Positions 21,214-33,231 of a stretch of 64,000 bases of DNA are shown here, piece after piece. The number at the start of each line of letters is the position of its first letter. Position 1 is the first letter of the stretch. A program made the translations under genes and the position numbers. The notes beneath the pieces were generated by a model. It searched no databases, was not told the DNA's origin, and was given only the letters and a program-made list of their open reading frames with translations. The DNA is taken from contig CM057338.1 of the NCBI GenBank assembly GCA_030015575.1, forward strand, positions 132,395,546 to 132,459,545. The letters run 5' to 3'. Source of the DNA: Agapanthus africanus. Taxonomy: Eukaryota > Streptophyta > Magnoliopsida > Asparagales > Amaryllidaceae.

Positions 21214-24200
21214 TGATATAATACCCAGCCCCTTTTGTACCAAAATCCATATTTTATTACTTTAGAATTCTAGGTATTCTTATTTATAATTGAATTCATT
21301 TTATTTATAATTATATTCTTCTAAACCGCATATTTCTTTTATTACAACCCAAACCCTATATTATCTCATTTTTCCCTCAGCCCACTTTCCTGTTGATAAA
21401 TAAATTTTCTTTTTCCTTTTATTTCCCCAATTCCCTATCTCCTTTCCCATTTTATTTAAAGCCCAAGCCAAAGAGAAAAATTTAATTAAAACATTAACCC
21501 TCACTTCCCTAACCTTTCCCAAAATCAAGCCCAAACAGCAAATTAAATATTTCTTTCTGCCGGCCCAACATTTTTCCCCAATAAATTTTCCCACTCTATT
21601 TTTCAAACCAGCCCACTCCTTTCTCATCCAAAATTTTCTTTAATAAACCCAGCCCGAGCCCAACACCCATTTTCCCCCAAGAATTCTAAAAATTTAATTT
21701 CTGTTTTCCTTGGCCCGGCCCGTTCTACTTCAGCCCAGCCCGCCTCCTCAACGACCCGACCCGCTCCTGTTCATCATCCTCTCCAACTGCTCTTTTCCTT
21801 TCCGTGCGCGGGATCCGCCTTCTCCGCCGCGCCTCACGCCCACGCCCACGCCTCTGCTCCTGCCGTTACACCCACGACTTCAACCCCGTTCTCTTCCCTC
21901 ACACTCCATCTCTTTTCTCTGCCATTGGAGAAATCCCTCATCTCTCTTCCCATCTCATTTTCCGCTCACTCCTTCCCACGTCGCGCACCCACGCCTCGCC
22001 GTTACCCCACGTCGCCGACGACCCCGGTCACGACTCCAACTCCCCTCGTCACTCTCCCTCTCCAACTCATTCACCCTCCTTCTCCCTTCACGACTCTATC
22101 CCTATCAACTCGAGTCCCCTGCACCCACTCCTCTGCACCCACTCACCTGAACACCGAGTCCACTGCCCCGACGCTGGAGAGCTTCTCGTCTCGTCGTCGA
22201 CCTCCCCCGCAGCAGCATCATCATTAACATCATCATCATCGTTCCCACCATCTCTTCTCTCTTGCACTCCCTCCCTCCCTCTCGCAGACCCTCTGCTCTC
22301 ACTCTCTATCTCTCTGTCTCTCACTCTCTATCTCTATCTCTCTCTGCTTGCACTCTCTCAGCCCTCTCCCACTCTCCCTCTGTGCCCCCCCTCTCTCTCT
22401 CCAATTTCTCTCTCTAACTCCTTCTACACTATTAATTCCCTCACTCTTCAAAACCACACAAAACCCATTTCTCTTTACAAACCCTCACTGCGGCCATTGC
22501 CGGAGCGATGCCGTCGACCGTCGTCAACCCCAGTACACTCGCAGAGGATCATCAAGCACCCCTCAACGTCCAGTGACCGTGCAACGACTCCGGACAACTC
22601 CGACGCAAAATCCGCGTCTCGATCCAAGCTCGCGCAAATCCGTTTCACGGCGTACGTCACGCGTTCGTGACGCCGCTGCTACCGTGCGACCCCGAGGCGT
22701 TCCCAGGCAATTTCTTTACTTGTTTACATGCTATTTTACCTAAGTTATAATCGCTAAGTATATAGATTCTAAGTTACAATTTAAACTAATTATGTGTCAT
22801 AACCTGCTCGACGCGTGTTCCCAAAGAAAATACTTTTCTAAATTGACGGAACTGGATTAATTACTTGGGCCCTTGCTGTGATGAACACCGTGTGCAAGAT
22901 TCGCTGGAAAATATGACCGTTAACGATTAAAACAACTACCCCCAAGTCTAATCGTAAAACTGTAATTCTATTGTACCTGAAAACCGTTAAATTTACCATA
23001 AATCATATACATAATAGAATGGTGCGTTCGAGGGCTCAAATCGAAGCCGACTCGACGAGCTTTAACCCTATACTGGTTTCCTGGTATTACTGTACTTAAA
23101 CTGTGATGATATTTGGATCGGAGTGCGACTCTGGACTGCAGTCCAGAGCGACTCTAATTGTTGCTTGCTGTTTCGTAGTGGGTACCACATGATTTCCTAA
23201 ACTCGTAGGTTGCGGAACTCTGCTTTTCATTATAGATAAATCTGTTATCTAGACAACACAATTGATTTCATTCTGTTTCGTTACCATTTGATATTTATTC
23301 TGTAATTTAAAAGATCGGGACGCATAACAGTCCCAACAGAATCAGAACTGACAGATTAGTGTTAAACAATGTATAACTCCTGACGTACAGATGCGATTTA
23401 TGATCCATCTATTGCGTTGAAAACCTTACTGAAAACCCTAGATTTCGTCCAACTGTAGCATCGTTAAAATCTGATCCCAACTAGGATTAAAATGCATTGC
23501 GAAACGGACTTCTGATTCTAAAACCGGATTTCCAGCCGTGAGCGCTTAAAATGAAATGGTTATAATTAATGATCCTGGAACCCGATTGGCTTGAAACCAA
23601 ATTTTATGGATGGAAAACTGATCATACTAATTACTACCTGTTTATCGTTTCGCTAAATTATATATGTACACTTCATGATAAATCGTGCAAGTGATAGAAT
23701 ACTGTTTTTGTGACACCTTAATCGTGCTTCATATACTGTTTACGCATCATATCATACCCATATCATTGCATTGATAACATAGTGATATCGTGCATTTACC
23801 CAGTGTTAAATTCTAGTGATGATTGTGGCAAGTACGTCAGTGTTCGTGTATCCGTGATTAAGTGAAAGTGATACGTACTTGTACACAATCAGTGGCCCTA
23901 TTATTCTATTGCATTGTCGACGTCTGTGGGATGCGTGTACGTGTGACTATAAGTGGTATGGGACACTTATGGAAGCGCTTGCACGAGTGTCACAGATAAG
24001 GCATCCGACACTGCCATTTATCTTAGATATTAGTCGGGACGTGCTTGGTGGAGGTCCTGCCTCCAGTTCTCGCGCAGACTTGTCACGAATCGATTAGTAT
24101 TTAGGGTTATGGTTAGCGTTGGATGTAGACCACGGGGTGTGGGGTGGTTTAAATGTGAGTTCAACAGAATCTCGGGAGTCCCATGCCGGCTTATATATTT

Positions 24201-24881
24201 AGGGAGATATATGGAGATTTACGGGGTATGTGATATACACCGTGATATACATGTTACATGCTGGGCCCGTGGTCCCTTGCCCTTGGGTTCTACCCTTGGG
24301 TGGAGGACACTCGCGAGTGGTTGACTCTCACACTTGGACTGACAATAGGCTTAGTGACCTGTATAGTGAGACTTAGAGACTGATAGGGATACTGGCATTT
24401 ATATACCTTATATACTGTGTTGACATATGTGACATATCGTTCTACTGCTTTACTGCTCCGCTGCATTGATTACTGCACATTCATATCCATGCTGTCATTG
24501 ATTTACTGTCATTCATATTTATTACCACTGTTAGAACTGTCACTTGATTTTTATATATATTATATTGCTATTGTGTCGCTCTGACGACCTGAGTATGTAT
24601 GCTCAGTGTGAGGAGAAGATTTAGCCTGGATCAGAACTAGACGTGCATCACAGACTTCTTGACTTGCCATTCCGAGTTACAATTGTTTGTTCCACTTCAG
24701 GTCAGTCTTTACATTGTTTCTTTCAGTTACTGCATTTCTCATTACCTGCGCATCATTTACTGTTTACCATGAAAAACTAGAAGCCGAAGTGTGACTACGG
24801 CAGGACATTTCCTTGACCGTAGGAGCATGGCTGGCCTTGTCTACCCCTCGTATTCCGTATTTTGGGAAGCGGGGCGTGACA
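21214..24881 (+). repeat. Giant-LTR element, 3' LTR
   Basis: Starts TGATATAATACCCAGCC; the 5' LTR start lacks three of these bases. It ends GGCGTGACA at the AACTC duplication. It is collinear with 14660-18342. Confidence 0.92.
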
Positions 24882-24886
24882 AACTC
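24882..24886. other. Target duplication AACTC, right
   Basis: Perfect 5-bp copy of 14655-14659, directly after the 3' LTR. Confidence 0.92.
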
Positions 24887-25262
24887 CAACCATCTGCGTT
24901 GTCTCATGTTGAGCTCTTTCTGTGTGAACACATACTTTAGGCTTTTGTGATCGGTGAATATTTCCACCCTTTCGCCCAATAAGTAGTGTCTCCAAATCTT
25001 CAAAGCGAAAATCACTGCTGCAAGCTCCAAATCATGAGTTGGGTAATTCTTCTCATGGGTCTTCAACTGTCTCGATGCGTAGACTATAACCTTTCACATG
25101 CTACATCAAAACACATCCCAAAGCTTTCCCAGATGCATCGCTGTGAATCACCAATCCTCCGGAACCGTCTGGTATGGTCAAAATAGGAGCGGTTATCAAT
25201 CTTTGTTTCAACGCCTCAAAAACTGACACACAACTATCTGTCCATACGAACAGTACCTCCTT
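24887..25262 (-). pseudogene. Element B RNase H N-terminus
   Basis: The minus strand encodes the RNase H start: HSDASGKALGCVLM, then a TAG where the family has Gln, a one-base frameshift, then [20 protein letters not shown] and the HKSLKYVF motif up to the AACTC junction. A further TGA lies at the RT/RNase H boundary near 25245. Two stops plus a frameshift in 370 bp show it is long dead. Confidence 0.88.
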
Positions 25263-26324
25263 TCACGTAAGCTTGGTCAAAGGCTCAGCTAAGCGAGCAA
25301 TGAACCTTCTGTAGTATCCTGCAAGCCCAAGAAAACTTCTGATCTCTGCCACGCTCTTCAGAATCGGCCAATCTTGAATTGCTACAATCTTCTCAGGATC
25401 AACAGCGATTCCATCTCCGGATACGACGTGCCCCAAAAACTTCACTTCTTCAAGCCAAAACTTGCACTTACTCATCTTTGCATATAATCTTTCTTGCCTC
25501 AACGTCTGCAGTGCGATCTTCAAGTGTTCTGCATACTCTTCTAGGCTCCTCGAGTAGACTAGAATATCATCGATGAACACCATTATAAACTGGTCCAAGA
25601 ACGGTGAAAAGATTCGGTCAATCAAGTCCATAAATATCGCCGGTGCATTCATGACTCCGAATGGCATCACTAAATACTCGTAATGTCCATATCGAGTTCG
25701 GAACGTAGTCTTGCAAATATCCTCCGATTTAACTCGAACTTGATGATATCCGGATCGCAAATCTAGCTTCGAGAATACCCTCACGCCATTGAGTTACTCG
25801 AATAATTCGCCAATGCGAGGGATCGGGTACTTGTTCTTAATAGTCACCCAGTTTAATTCTCGATAATCGATGCACATCCTCCTTGTGACATCTTTCTTCT
25901 TGACTAGAAGAACTGGAGCTCCCCAAGGTGAATTACTGCTGCGAATCCAACCCTTCTCTAGCAATTCGGTAACCTGCTTCTTGATTTCTTCCAACTCTAC
26001 TGGTGCCATCAGATAGTACGCCTTTGAGATTGGCGCTGCACCAGGAACAAGATCGATCGCGAACTCCGCATCTCGTTTTGGCTGTAAACCCGAGATGTCT
26101 TCGAACACGTCCATGAACTCTTGAACTACAGCTGGCGCTTCCTTCTTATCAACTTCCATCGACGAAAGAACACTGTTTTTCGGCCTAGACCTAAACTCGA
26201 CTGGCCCGACAAAACTGCTACCTCCAGCAAAAACAAACTCCGGATGTCCGGAAATCTGGAAAATCACTTTGTTTGCCCTACAATTAATATGAGTGTGGAA
26301 AGTGCCAAGAAAGTCCATTCCCAA
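25263..26324 (-). pseudogene. Element B reverse transcriptase
   Basis: Two open minus-strand blocks (26324-25794 and 25784-25263) encode a full [68 protein letters not shown], and the catalytic YxDD-type FIDDILVYS. They are joined in frame through a TAA at 25791-25793 where the family has Gln (CAA to TAA). All catalytic aspartates are present, so the damage is by stop codons rather than loss of the active site. Confidence 0.93.
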
Positions 26325-26599
26325 GACAACTCATAACTGCCAGTATCGATCACCAAGAAATCTGCAAATAACTCTCGTCCTCAAATAACAACAGAACAAT
26401 CCTTGCACTCACTACTATATATGATCTTCCCGTTCCCAGTGTGTATGTCCCAGCAACAAGACAGAGCCGTGCAAGCAATCAAGTGTGCAGCAATAAACTT
26501 GAACGACATAAAACAATGGGATGCACCAGAATCGAATAATGCTAATGCAGGAAAATCATGAACAAGTAGAATACCTGAAACGACTTCATCTGAATCCAA
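26325..26599 (-). pseudogene. Element B aspartic protease
   Basis: The minus strand encodes LVHDFPALALFDSGASHCFM, with the active-site motif DSGASH. A TGA near 26380 and a frameshift just upstream of the GMDFLG motif (26320) break the frame between protease and RT. Confidence 0.85.
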
Positions 26600-27051
26600 G
26601 ATACTGAAGAAGATAAGTATGGTAAACAGGATTCAAGCTTGCGAAAAAACATAAACTGGTAAGCAATGAAACCGAGAGAAACAAGGTAATATAACTACCA
26701 TAAAACAAGAAGATGAATCAAGACTAGAACTCCAAGTTACTTAAATAGAGTACCGCATTGTAACCATGCTGCAGTTCATAGTTACAATCACAAAACTCCG
26801 TTCAAGTCGCCCAAATCCTTGTATCAGAATCAAAAGAATAGGACGGGAGAAACAATAGGGAACCAAAAGGATTTCAAGTCGAGATGCAAGGTCATTTGCA
26901 TATCGTCAAGACAAGGGTCAAGAGAAAGATAAGATTTAAGGATCACGACAACAATGTGGCAGGACATGTTCCTAATTATAGGTTTTCTGATTTGTGTACT
27001 GGGTCCAATACCCAACTACAAAAGAATCAAACTCGATTAACCTAAATCATA
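26600..27051 (-). other. Element B leader; gag deleted
   Basis: Only about 450 bp separate the primer site from protease, where an intact element has a gag of roughly 1.5 kb. The region has no zinc knuckle and no capsid-like frame. Gag was lost by internal deletion or replaced. Confidence 0.65.
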
Positions 27052-27065
27052 TGGCTCTAATACCA
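27052..27065 (-). other. Element B primer-binding site, initiator Met-tRNA
   Basis: The minus strand reads TGGTATTAGAGCCA, one base from the standard TGGTATCAGAGCCA, nine bases inside the 5' LTR end (27075). Confidence 0.88.
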
Positions 27066-27074
27066 AACAAACCC

Positions 27075-29212
27075 TGTCACGTCCCGCTTCCCAGAGTGCG
27101 CTAAGATCGGCACGTGACAGAGCCAACCATACTACCTGTGGCTAGAAAACATCCCTCCACAATCACATTACGGCTGTTTATATGATATCAAGAACAGTAA
27201 AATAGAAAATAAACTATCTAGTACATGTCCATAGAATAAACGAGTCAAGAAATAATATGCGAAAGTAATAAATCTAATAAACAATAACATCTGGAAATTA
27301 CGTCCCAAATACGGGCTCACATCAGGAAATGAAAGTACGGAAATAAAACTAAACTAAACTAGATGCTAACAGGATCCTCACTGCTCGGCCTGACGGCGGA
27401 AATACTCCTGATCAGCCTGCGAAAGAGATAGAGGATCTGAGCCATGCAAAACCCAGATGTCAGTGCGTCAAAATATCAAACAATAAAAATATAATCAGGA
27501 GGTAACAAGATATGCAGGCATGAGTATGAACAGTAATGAGTGTATAACAGTAACACGAATATAGAACAGCGAAGTGTATATGCATGCGGTGAGTAATCTG
27601 TGCTACTGGGTTAATTACTTTCAAGTCTTTGAAATCAATTTAATGAATCGTCAATGTAACTCAATAGTATCCCGTGCATGTCCGGGACCACGGTCAAGAC
27701 GCTCGGGCTGAATCCAAGACATGCCGCTAGGTAGTATACAGGTAACATGTACAGATGAATGATGTCAGCGGTATCATCCCGGGGCTGGCCTAGCCCGTAA
27801 AACTGATCAGTATAAGTATCGAACTGTCGAGTTACAAGTCAGGTTTCATCAATGATTTCCCCATACCCCCAAGTTATATGTTCAAGTCAGGTATTGATAA
27901 ATATGAAACTAATGCCAACACAGGATCAAGCAGGTACAGGTTTGTCTATGCAGACAATAGAATACGTCTGTCAGGACAACATGTCATGATTGTCGGCATT
28001 AGAAACAGGATCAGGTAACAGGTCAAGTAGTGGTGTATCAGGTCATGATAGGTAGTGCACAGGTATCAAACGGATGCCCAAATGTAAAATGTAGCAAGTA
28101 TCGAATCATGGTAAAATACGGATGCTCAAGTGTTTATCAGGGTTCACATCTACAACTCCATGACTACGTAAGATGCACATTAGAAAGCATGGGGTGTTAA
28201 TACAACAGTAACATGAAATAATGTGATATAGCATGCAGCTAGATATATAATTAATGATATGGATGCGTACGGGTATTGAAAAACTATAAAACGGTGGATG
28301 TACATTACAGTCAACATGTGATATTTTTATTCATATGGATGCAAAATATATATTATAGCATGTAGCAAGATAAACTTGCATGCAACTAGATATGTAATAA
28401 ACTGTACGGATGCGAACGGATATGGTAAAACTGTAAAACTGCAACATATGATGCACGATTCAATAAACATGTAATATTTTTATTCATATGGATGTAAATA
28501 CAATAGCATAGCATATAGCAAGATAAACTTGTCTGAACGGATCTCACGACGGGGTGCGTACGCCACGTCCAACGTCGGGTAAACGTCACAATGCACACAC
28601 GGCGTACAGAACTGAACCAGGCAAAGTAAGAAGGTGACCACGCTGGCTGGGAACGTCCACTGGGTCACCCGGATTGTCAAAGACGAGCACGGCTTCGGCA
28701 ATCACCGGAAAACGGAATCCAAGATAAGATAAAGAAAAGAGAAGAAGGAGAAGAAGAAGGAAGAAGAGCTGGGGTTTGGTAGTCTGGTGTTTGGCTCAGG
28801 GGTCAGAGAAAAGTGCGATGGGGTGACGTCGATGGTGGGCCGTTGACGGCGAGGCCCACGGCAAAGAGCAGTGGCAACTAGGGTTTCGGGTGCAGGAAAG
28901 AAGAGGATGTCAGGGGCTGCAGGGAAGGTAAGGATGAGGTCGAGGAGAAGGAGAGGGGAGCAGGCGAGGGTGGTGACGAGGATGGTGGCGACGGCGAGGG
29001 GTCGCCGGCGACGAGGGTGCTACAGCCGCAGTGGATTTTCTTGGGTTGAAGTCGGGGTTTGGAGAGAGGAAAGAGAAGATGCAGGCGAAGGTGGAGGTGA
29101 GGAGGTGAGCAAAGAAAGGGAGGAAGGCGAAGGTGATGTCGGCAGTGGTGGAGACGGCGACGAGGCGAGCATGGGCGTGGGCGTGGGTTCAAGAGAAGAG
29201 GCGGAAGAAAAG
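27075..29212 (-). repeat. Element B 5' LTR, inner part
   Basis: Starts TGTCACGTCCCGC and tracks 7122-9280 closely. It is broken at 29212/29213 by solo LTR C and continues at 32449. Confidence 0.9.
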
Positions 29213-30084
29213 TGTCACGCTCCACTTCCCAGTATACGGCGAAGAGGACGGGACTGGTCCGCTACGTATTTACTGTGAAGTAAATACGGTAAGCGTATCT
29301 AAGTAATATAAAAATAAGCATAAGAGACAAGAGATATAAACTGAATAACAACTTTATTTATTAATATTCTTTTGTACAATACATGAAAAGTAAATACAAA
29401 TGAATAAAAAGCAATTCCTAAACAATGACATAACAGAAAAGAAAAGTACTGAAATGGAAAAGTGTACAAATAAACTAGAGCTCGGGGTCTTTGCTGAACT
29501 GGTCCAAGTCTTCAGTAGTGGCTCGATCTCTGACGGGTCCAAATCACCTGACGATATTCAAAGAGGAAAGAAATAGAATGTCGTCAGCGAACAGGTCGCT
29601 CGGTAAGTCCCAAAGATAAGAGGAAAGTAGAATAGACAGAATAAGAAGGTATCTTTTAAAGTTGTATTATATTGTTATAATGTTGTATTAAAGCTGTTGT
29701 TTGTAGCTTGGTACAGAAGAATGCCAGTGTATATGAGAGGAGTCTTTATATGCCAGAGACTAGAAGCAAGTATAGTACAAGAAACCGTTTATGCCACGGT
29801 ACAAGAGCAACTGGATTCATGTTAGGTGTATTAAGTCTAACTGTCTCGTGCCACTTCTAACGCTTTCCGTACCAATCTACCCCTTAAACCCCGAGATGTC
29901 TTGTTTATATTGTATTGTATTATAAATTGTATTGACTGTATAATTGTATGACTGACCGAAACCATGATATCAATAAACGGATGTAATCGTAGAATCATGT
30001 AAATGGAATGTATATCCATGCTTCGGTTAAGTCAAGTTGTATAATGGATTCATGGATTCATATTGAATTGTAATATTGAAAATT

Positions 30085-30130
30085 GTTGATTGTAGATTGT
30101 AGACTGTAGATTGTGGATTGTATATTGTAC
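30085..30130. repeat. Degenerate ATTGTAG repeat
   Basis: Tandem TTGTAGATTG / TGTAGACTG / TGGATTG words of about 7-8 bp within LTR C. Confidence 0.6.
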
Positions 30131-32259
30131 TTGAATTATATTCAAGTCAGATTATATTAAGAGTCAAACTGAGTCAGACAATTAGAAAGGTAAATTGAAG
30201 TCCCGATAGTTTTGATGTTATCGGTAACCGCTGCACATGGGCGGCAGGATTTGTGTCTTTTTCAAAAATGATTACCATATTGATAACACATTTGTTAAGT
30301 TGTCTACCTTAGATTTAGATAGGCAAGCACCCACTTCTCCGGCTCCCTGAGGCTCAAGAGATTGGTCCCACTTAAACCTATATTTACTAGGGTCCTTATT
30401 GTAATTTATAGAATTTGAGGGGGTTTTATGTAAAATACTTTTGTATAGTTTTCAAAATACACCCTAAATATTTATTAATCGTCTTAAAGTTGTAATAATT
30501 GTAGATTTTATACTTATGACAATTCTAATGAGAATAACCTAACTTTCATATTATATGGTATTAAATTGTAATGTTAAACTTGTATGCAATTCATGGTATT
30601 TTAAGATAAATTGATTCTTGTGATATTTTAGAAAAATTGGAATATTTATATCATAACAAAATAGATATTTTAATGATAAATATACATATAGTTATATAAA
30701 AATAATTTTAATATATATTTTATATTCTAAAAAATCTCATTTTCTTAATATGTCATATTTTAAATCTTTCGAGACCGAATGCTCCTTGCGGAGGTTTGCA
30801 TCTCGCACTACTAAGCCCGAGGATGTGTGATAATCTGCACCATCCCTAACGGGTTTCCCAAATGGGTTGTAGCGGCACTTTGCAAAGATTTGTGTAAAAT
30901 ACTAATCATTAAGAAAAATGGTTTTATTAATTATGGTATTTATTTGTAAAGATGTCGATTTCCCGTATTCTATGTTCTAGGGTCTCCTAAATTAACTAGA
31001 CTGCTCCTAACTAGTCCAAAGCGACAAGTTGTGAGATATCTCTCAAATTTCCTCTTCACCGCCAATTGTGGCCAGGTAGGTACAAGTGAAGAAAGGAGGG
31101 ATCCGCTCATGAATCACCGTGAGATGGGCCTTTTAAAATTACCTTTCTCACTTGTCTAGCCTAACCACCACAAAGTCAAGTTTAGATAAATGGCTGAATG
31201 CCTACAATCTTCCTCTGTCCTAATGAGCGCAACAGTCCTTAATTGGCCGAGTCTATATATTTTCTTTTTCTTTATTATTAGCTCAAAGGTTATTTATTTA
31301 TAATGATTTCGATTTCCCGTATTCTATATTCCCGAGGGTGTCGTGCTATATTGCATATGAGTGTGTGATGAGGTAGGTCGTTATCTCGTGATCTACTTAA
31401 AGGTATAGCAAGTTTAATGAAGTTAAATGTATAATTGAAATAATGTGGTATTTAAATGAAAAATACGATAAAGTGAAACAACCATTATTTTATGAAATAA
31501 AACTTGATCAATTTGGTTGATTAGTGTTTAATAGTCAACATGAGAGAGTTTAAGTATAATTGTATTAACGAGAAGTGAAGTTTTATAAGAAAACCGAATC
31601 GGAAATCGGATTTATTTCAATTTCGTCGGGTTTTGTAAATTCATATTTTTAGAATGGAAAAGAAAGTTAGAAATGAGACTTACGGGTTTTGGACAACTAG
31701 AAGAAAGATATAAAAAGGGAGGAGTCGCCGGTGCGTCGTCGGAAGCTCCTAGAATGATCGTCGGAAGTTCGCCGGAAAATTCGTCGTAACTTCGCTTCGT
31801 GCTCGATTTCAAAGTACACAAAATTTCTTGAGGATTTTTAGAAAGTTGGCTCAGAGTTTTGGGGTTAGAGGGTAGAGGGTAGGGGTGATATTTATAGGGT
31901 AGGCTAAGGCTAGGGTAGATGAAGGATTTTAAATAAAAAAATGTAAAAATGTATTAAAAAAATCATTAAAAATAGAGTAAATAGTGGTTAATGGGCTCTC
32001 TGGAACCGATCTCTGTAAATGAAGCATGCAGAGGGTTTCAGAAGATGGTAAGGCGCATTTCATCTTCAGGGGACTCGGCCGTCCGGCCGAGTCCGGCCGG
32101 CGGCGTCGGCCCGGGTCAGGGGCTGGATAGGTGGGGGGACTTCTGGTATAGGCTCTGGTGCATTTAGTTTTTCATGGGTAGTGGGAAATTTTGGAGTTAT
32201 CTAGTGTGGACTGTTGGGTTTCTATAAAATTTAAAACAAATAAATATTAAAAATAATGT

Positions 32260-32335
32260 GGGGCATGGGATTTGAACTCTGGTGGCTTGGTTCAGCAATG
32301 CATGGTATTGCCAATGAGCTACAAGCTCCTTCTTA
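32260..32335 (-). ncRNA. tRNA-like (SINE-head-like) segment
   Basis: The minus strand carries GTAGCTCATTGG (complement of 32311-32322), close to the tRNA/SINE A box, and 31 bases later GAGTTCAAATCCC (complement of 32267-32279), close to the B box GGTTCGANTCC. The spacing is that of a tRNA gene. No intact cloverleaf or CCA-compatible acceptor stem is apparent, and no 3' tail is clear. It may be an old SINE head or a tRNA-like module of the LTR. Confidence 0.4.
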
Positions 32336-32448
32336 TAATTAAATTGCTAATTAATTACTTAAGTTTTGTGCTCAGGCAATAAATACCCCTTTATGGATTT
32401 TTGAAATTTTTTTGTAAAAACTTGTATAGAAAATTTAGGATTGTTACA

Positions 32449-33231
32449 AAAATAAAGAATAAAAGAGAGAGAGATGTGAACGTGGATAGACTAAAGAATA
32501 CGGTTAAACAAATATTAAATATTTATTAAGAGAGAAAGAGGAGAGGGTCACGAGAGAGAGAGAGAGCGCTGTGTGTGTGAAATTTACCAAAAGATTTTAG
32601 ATTAAAAAATTCTTTAACAAATCATATATTTTGTTAATAAAATATAAATTCCTAAGAAATTGCATATGAAACAGTTTAAAATATAAAGAATAAAATATTA
32701 AGAAAATTTGAGTTTTTGGGTAACACAAAAATAGTCCAAAATCCGTCCGGGTCGGGTTTAAAATTATGGTTTGAAAATACGGTTAATATACGTGTCAACC
32801 AAAACCAAAATAGGATATCCGGTTAAAGGAAATGCATGCCCTCAAGAACAGATACACGTAGCGTGCATGTAGCCATCCAAACGAGTCCGTTTCATTGGAC
32901 GGGACGAGAACACGATGTACGGATGCTACCACAAGGTTCGGGGTATGGTGCTTAAAATATATTATTTGATTTTATATGTTATATTGAAAAATACAGATGC
33001 CAGATATAATGTAGATGAACAGGATATACAACATGAAAGTGCACGGATTCTCAAAACTGGTCGGGATAAATTAAACAGGAATGAAGACGGGTTTCCGGCA
33101 TGCGGGTCAGGTCGGATGCAAACACAGATATCAATTACATTATTCGCATTTAAAATACAATAAATCAAGAAATAGCCATAAATAAAGAAATACCCAAAAT
33201 AGAACTGGTATAAATGAACTAGGGTGTTACA
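32449..33231 (-). repeat. Element B 5' LTR, outer part
   Basis: Continues the LTR after solo LTR C and matches 9290-10069, ending GGTGTTACA. With 27075-29212 it rebuilds an LTR of about 2.9 kb, equal to the left copy. Confidence 0.9.

Larger units (their letters stand above)
14660..24881 (+). mobile_element. Giant-LTR non-autonomous gypsy element (LARD-like)
   Basis: A complete 10,222-bp element: LTR 14660-18342 (3,683 bp), initiator-Met primer site, internal region 18343-21213 (2,871 bp), purine tract, LTR 21214-24881 (3,668 bp), perfect AACTC target duplications. Its LTRs are longer than its interior. The interior encodes only a zinc-knuckle gag remnant and an acidic repeat ORF, with no protease, RT or integrase, so it must be mobilised by another element. 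This fits the LARD (large retrotransposon derivative) class. The two LTRs differ by scattered substitutions and small indels, so insertion is recent relative to element B's decay. Confidence 0.92.
29213..32448 (-). mobile_element. Solo LTR C inside the element B 5' LTR
   Basis: 3,236 bp running TGTCACGCTCCACTTCCC to GGATTGTTACA. Flanks are AAAAG (29208-29212) and AAAAT (32449-32453), a 5-bp duplication with one mismatch. The ends identify it as a third, distinct gypsy LTR family. No primer site or coding region is associated. It contains an array of ATTGTAGATTGTAGACTGT-like units near 30085-30130 and a tRNA-like segment near 32300. Confidence 0.85.
7122..33231 (-). mobile_element. Element B: Ty3/gypsy chromovirus (Tekay/Del-like), with three nested insertions
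   Basis: On the minus strand the order is 5' LTR (33231 to 27075), Met-tRNA primer site, leader, protease, reverse transcriptase, RNase H, integrase, chromodomain-like tail, 3' LTR (10069 to 7122). This protease-RT-RNaseH-integrase order defines Ty3/gypsy. The 3' tail after integrase and the TTTCGAGGACAAAA box before the 3' LTR are typical of Tekay/Del chromoviruses. Flanks are GTTAC (7117-7121) and GTTAT (33232-33236), a 5-bp target duplication with one C-to-T change. Gag is absent and pol carries several in-frame stops and frameshifts, so it is dead. It has been invaded at 10886-13783, 14660-24881 and 29213-32448. Confidence 0.9.
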
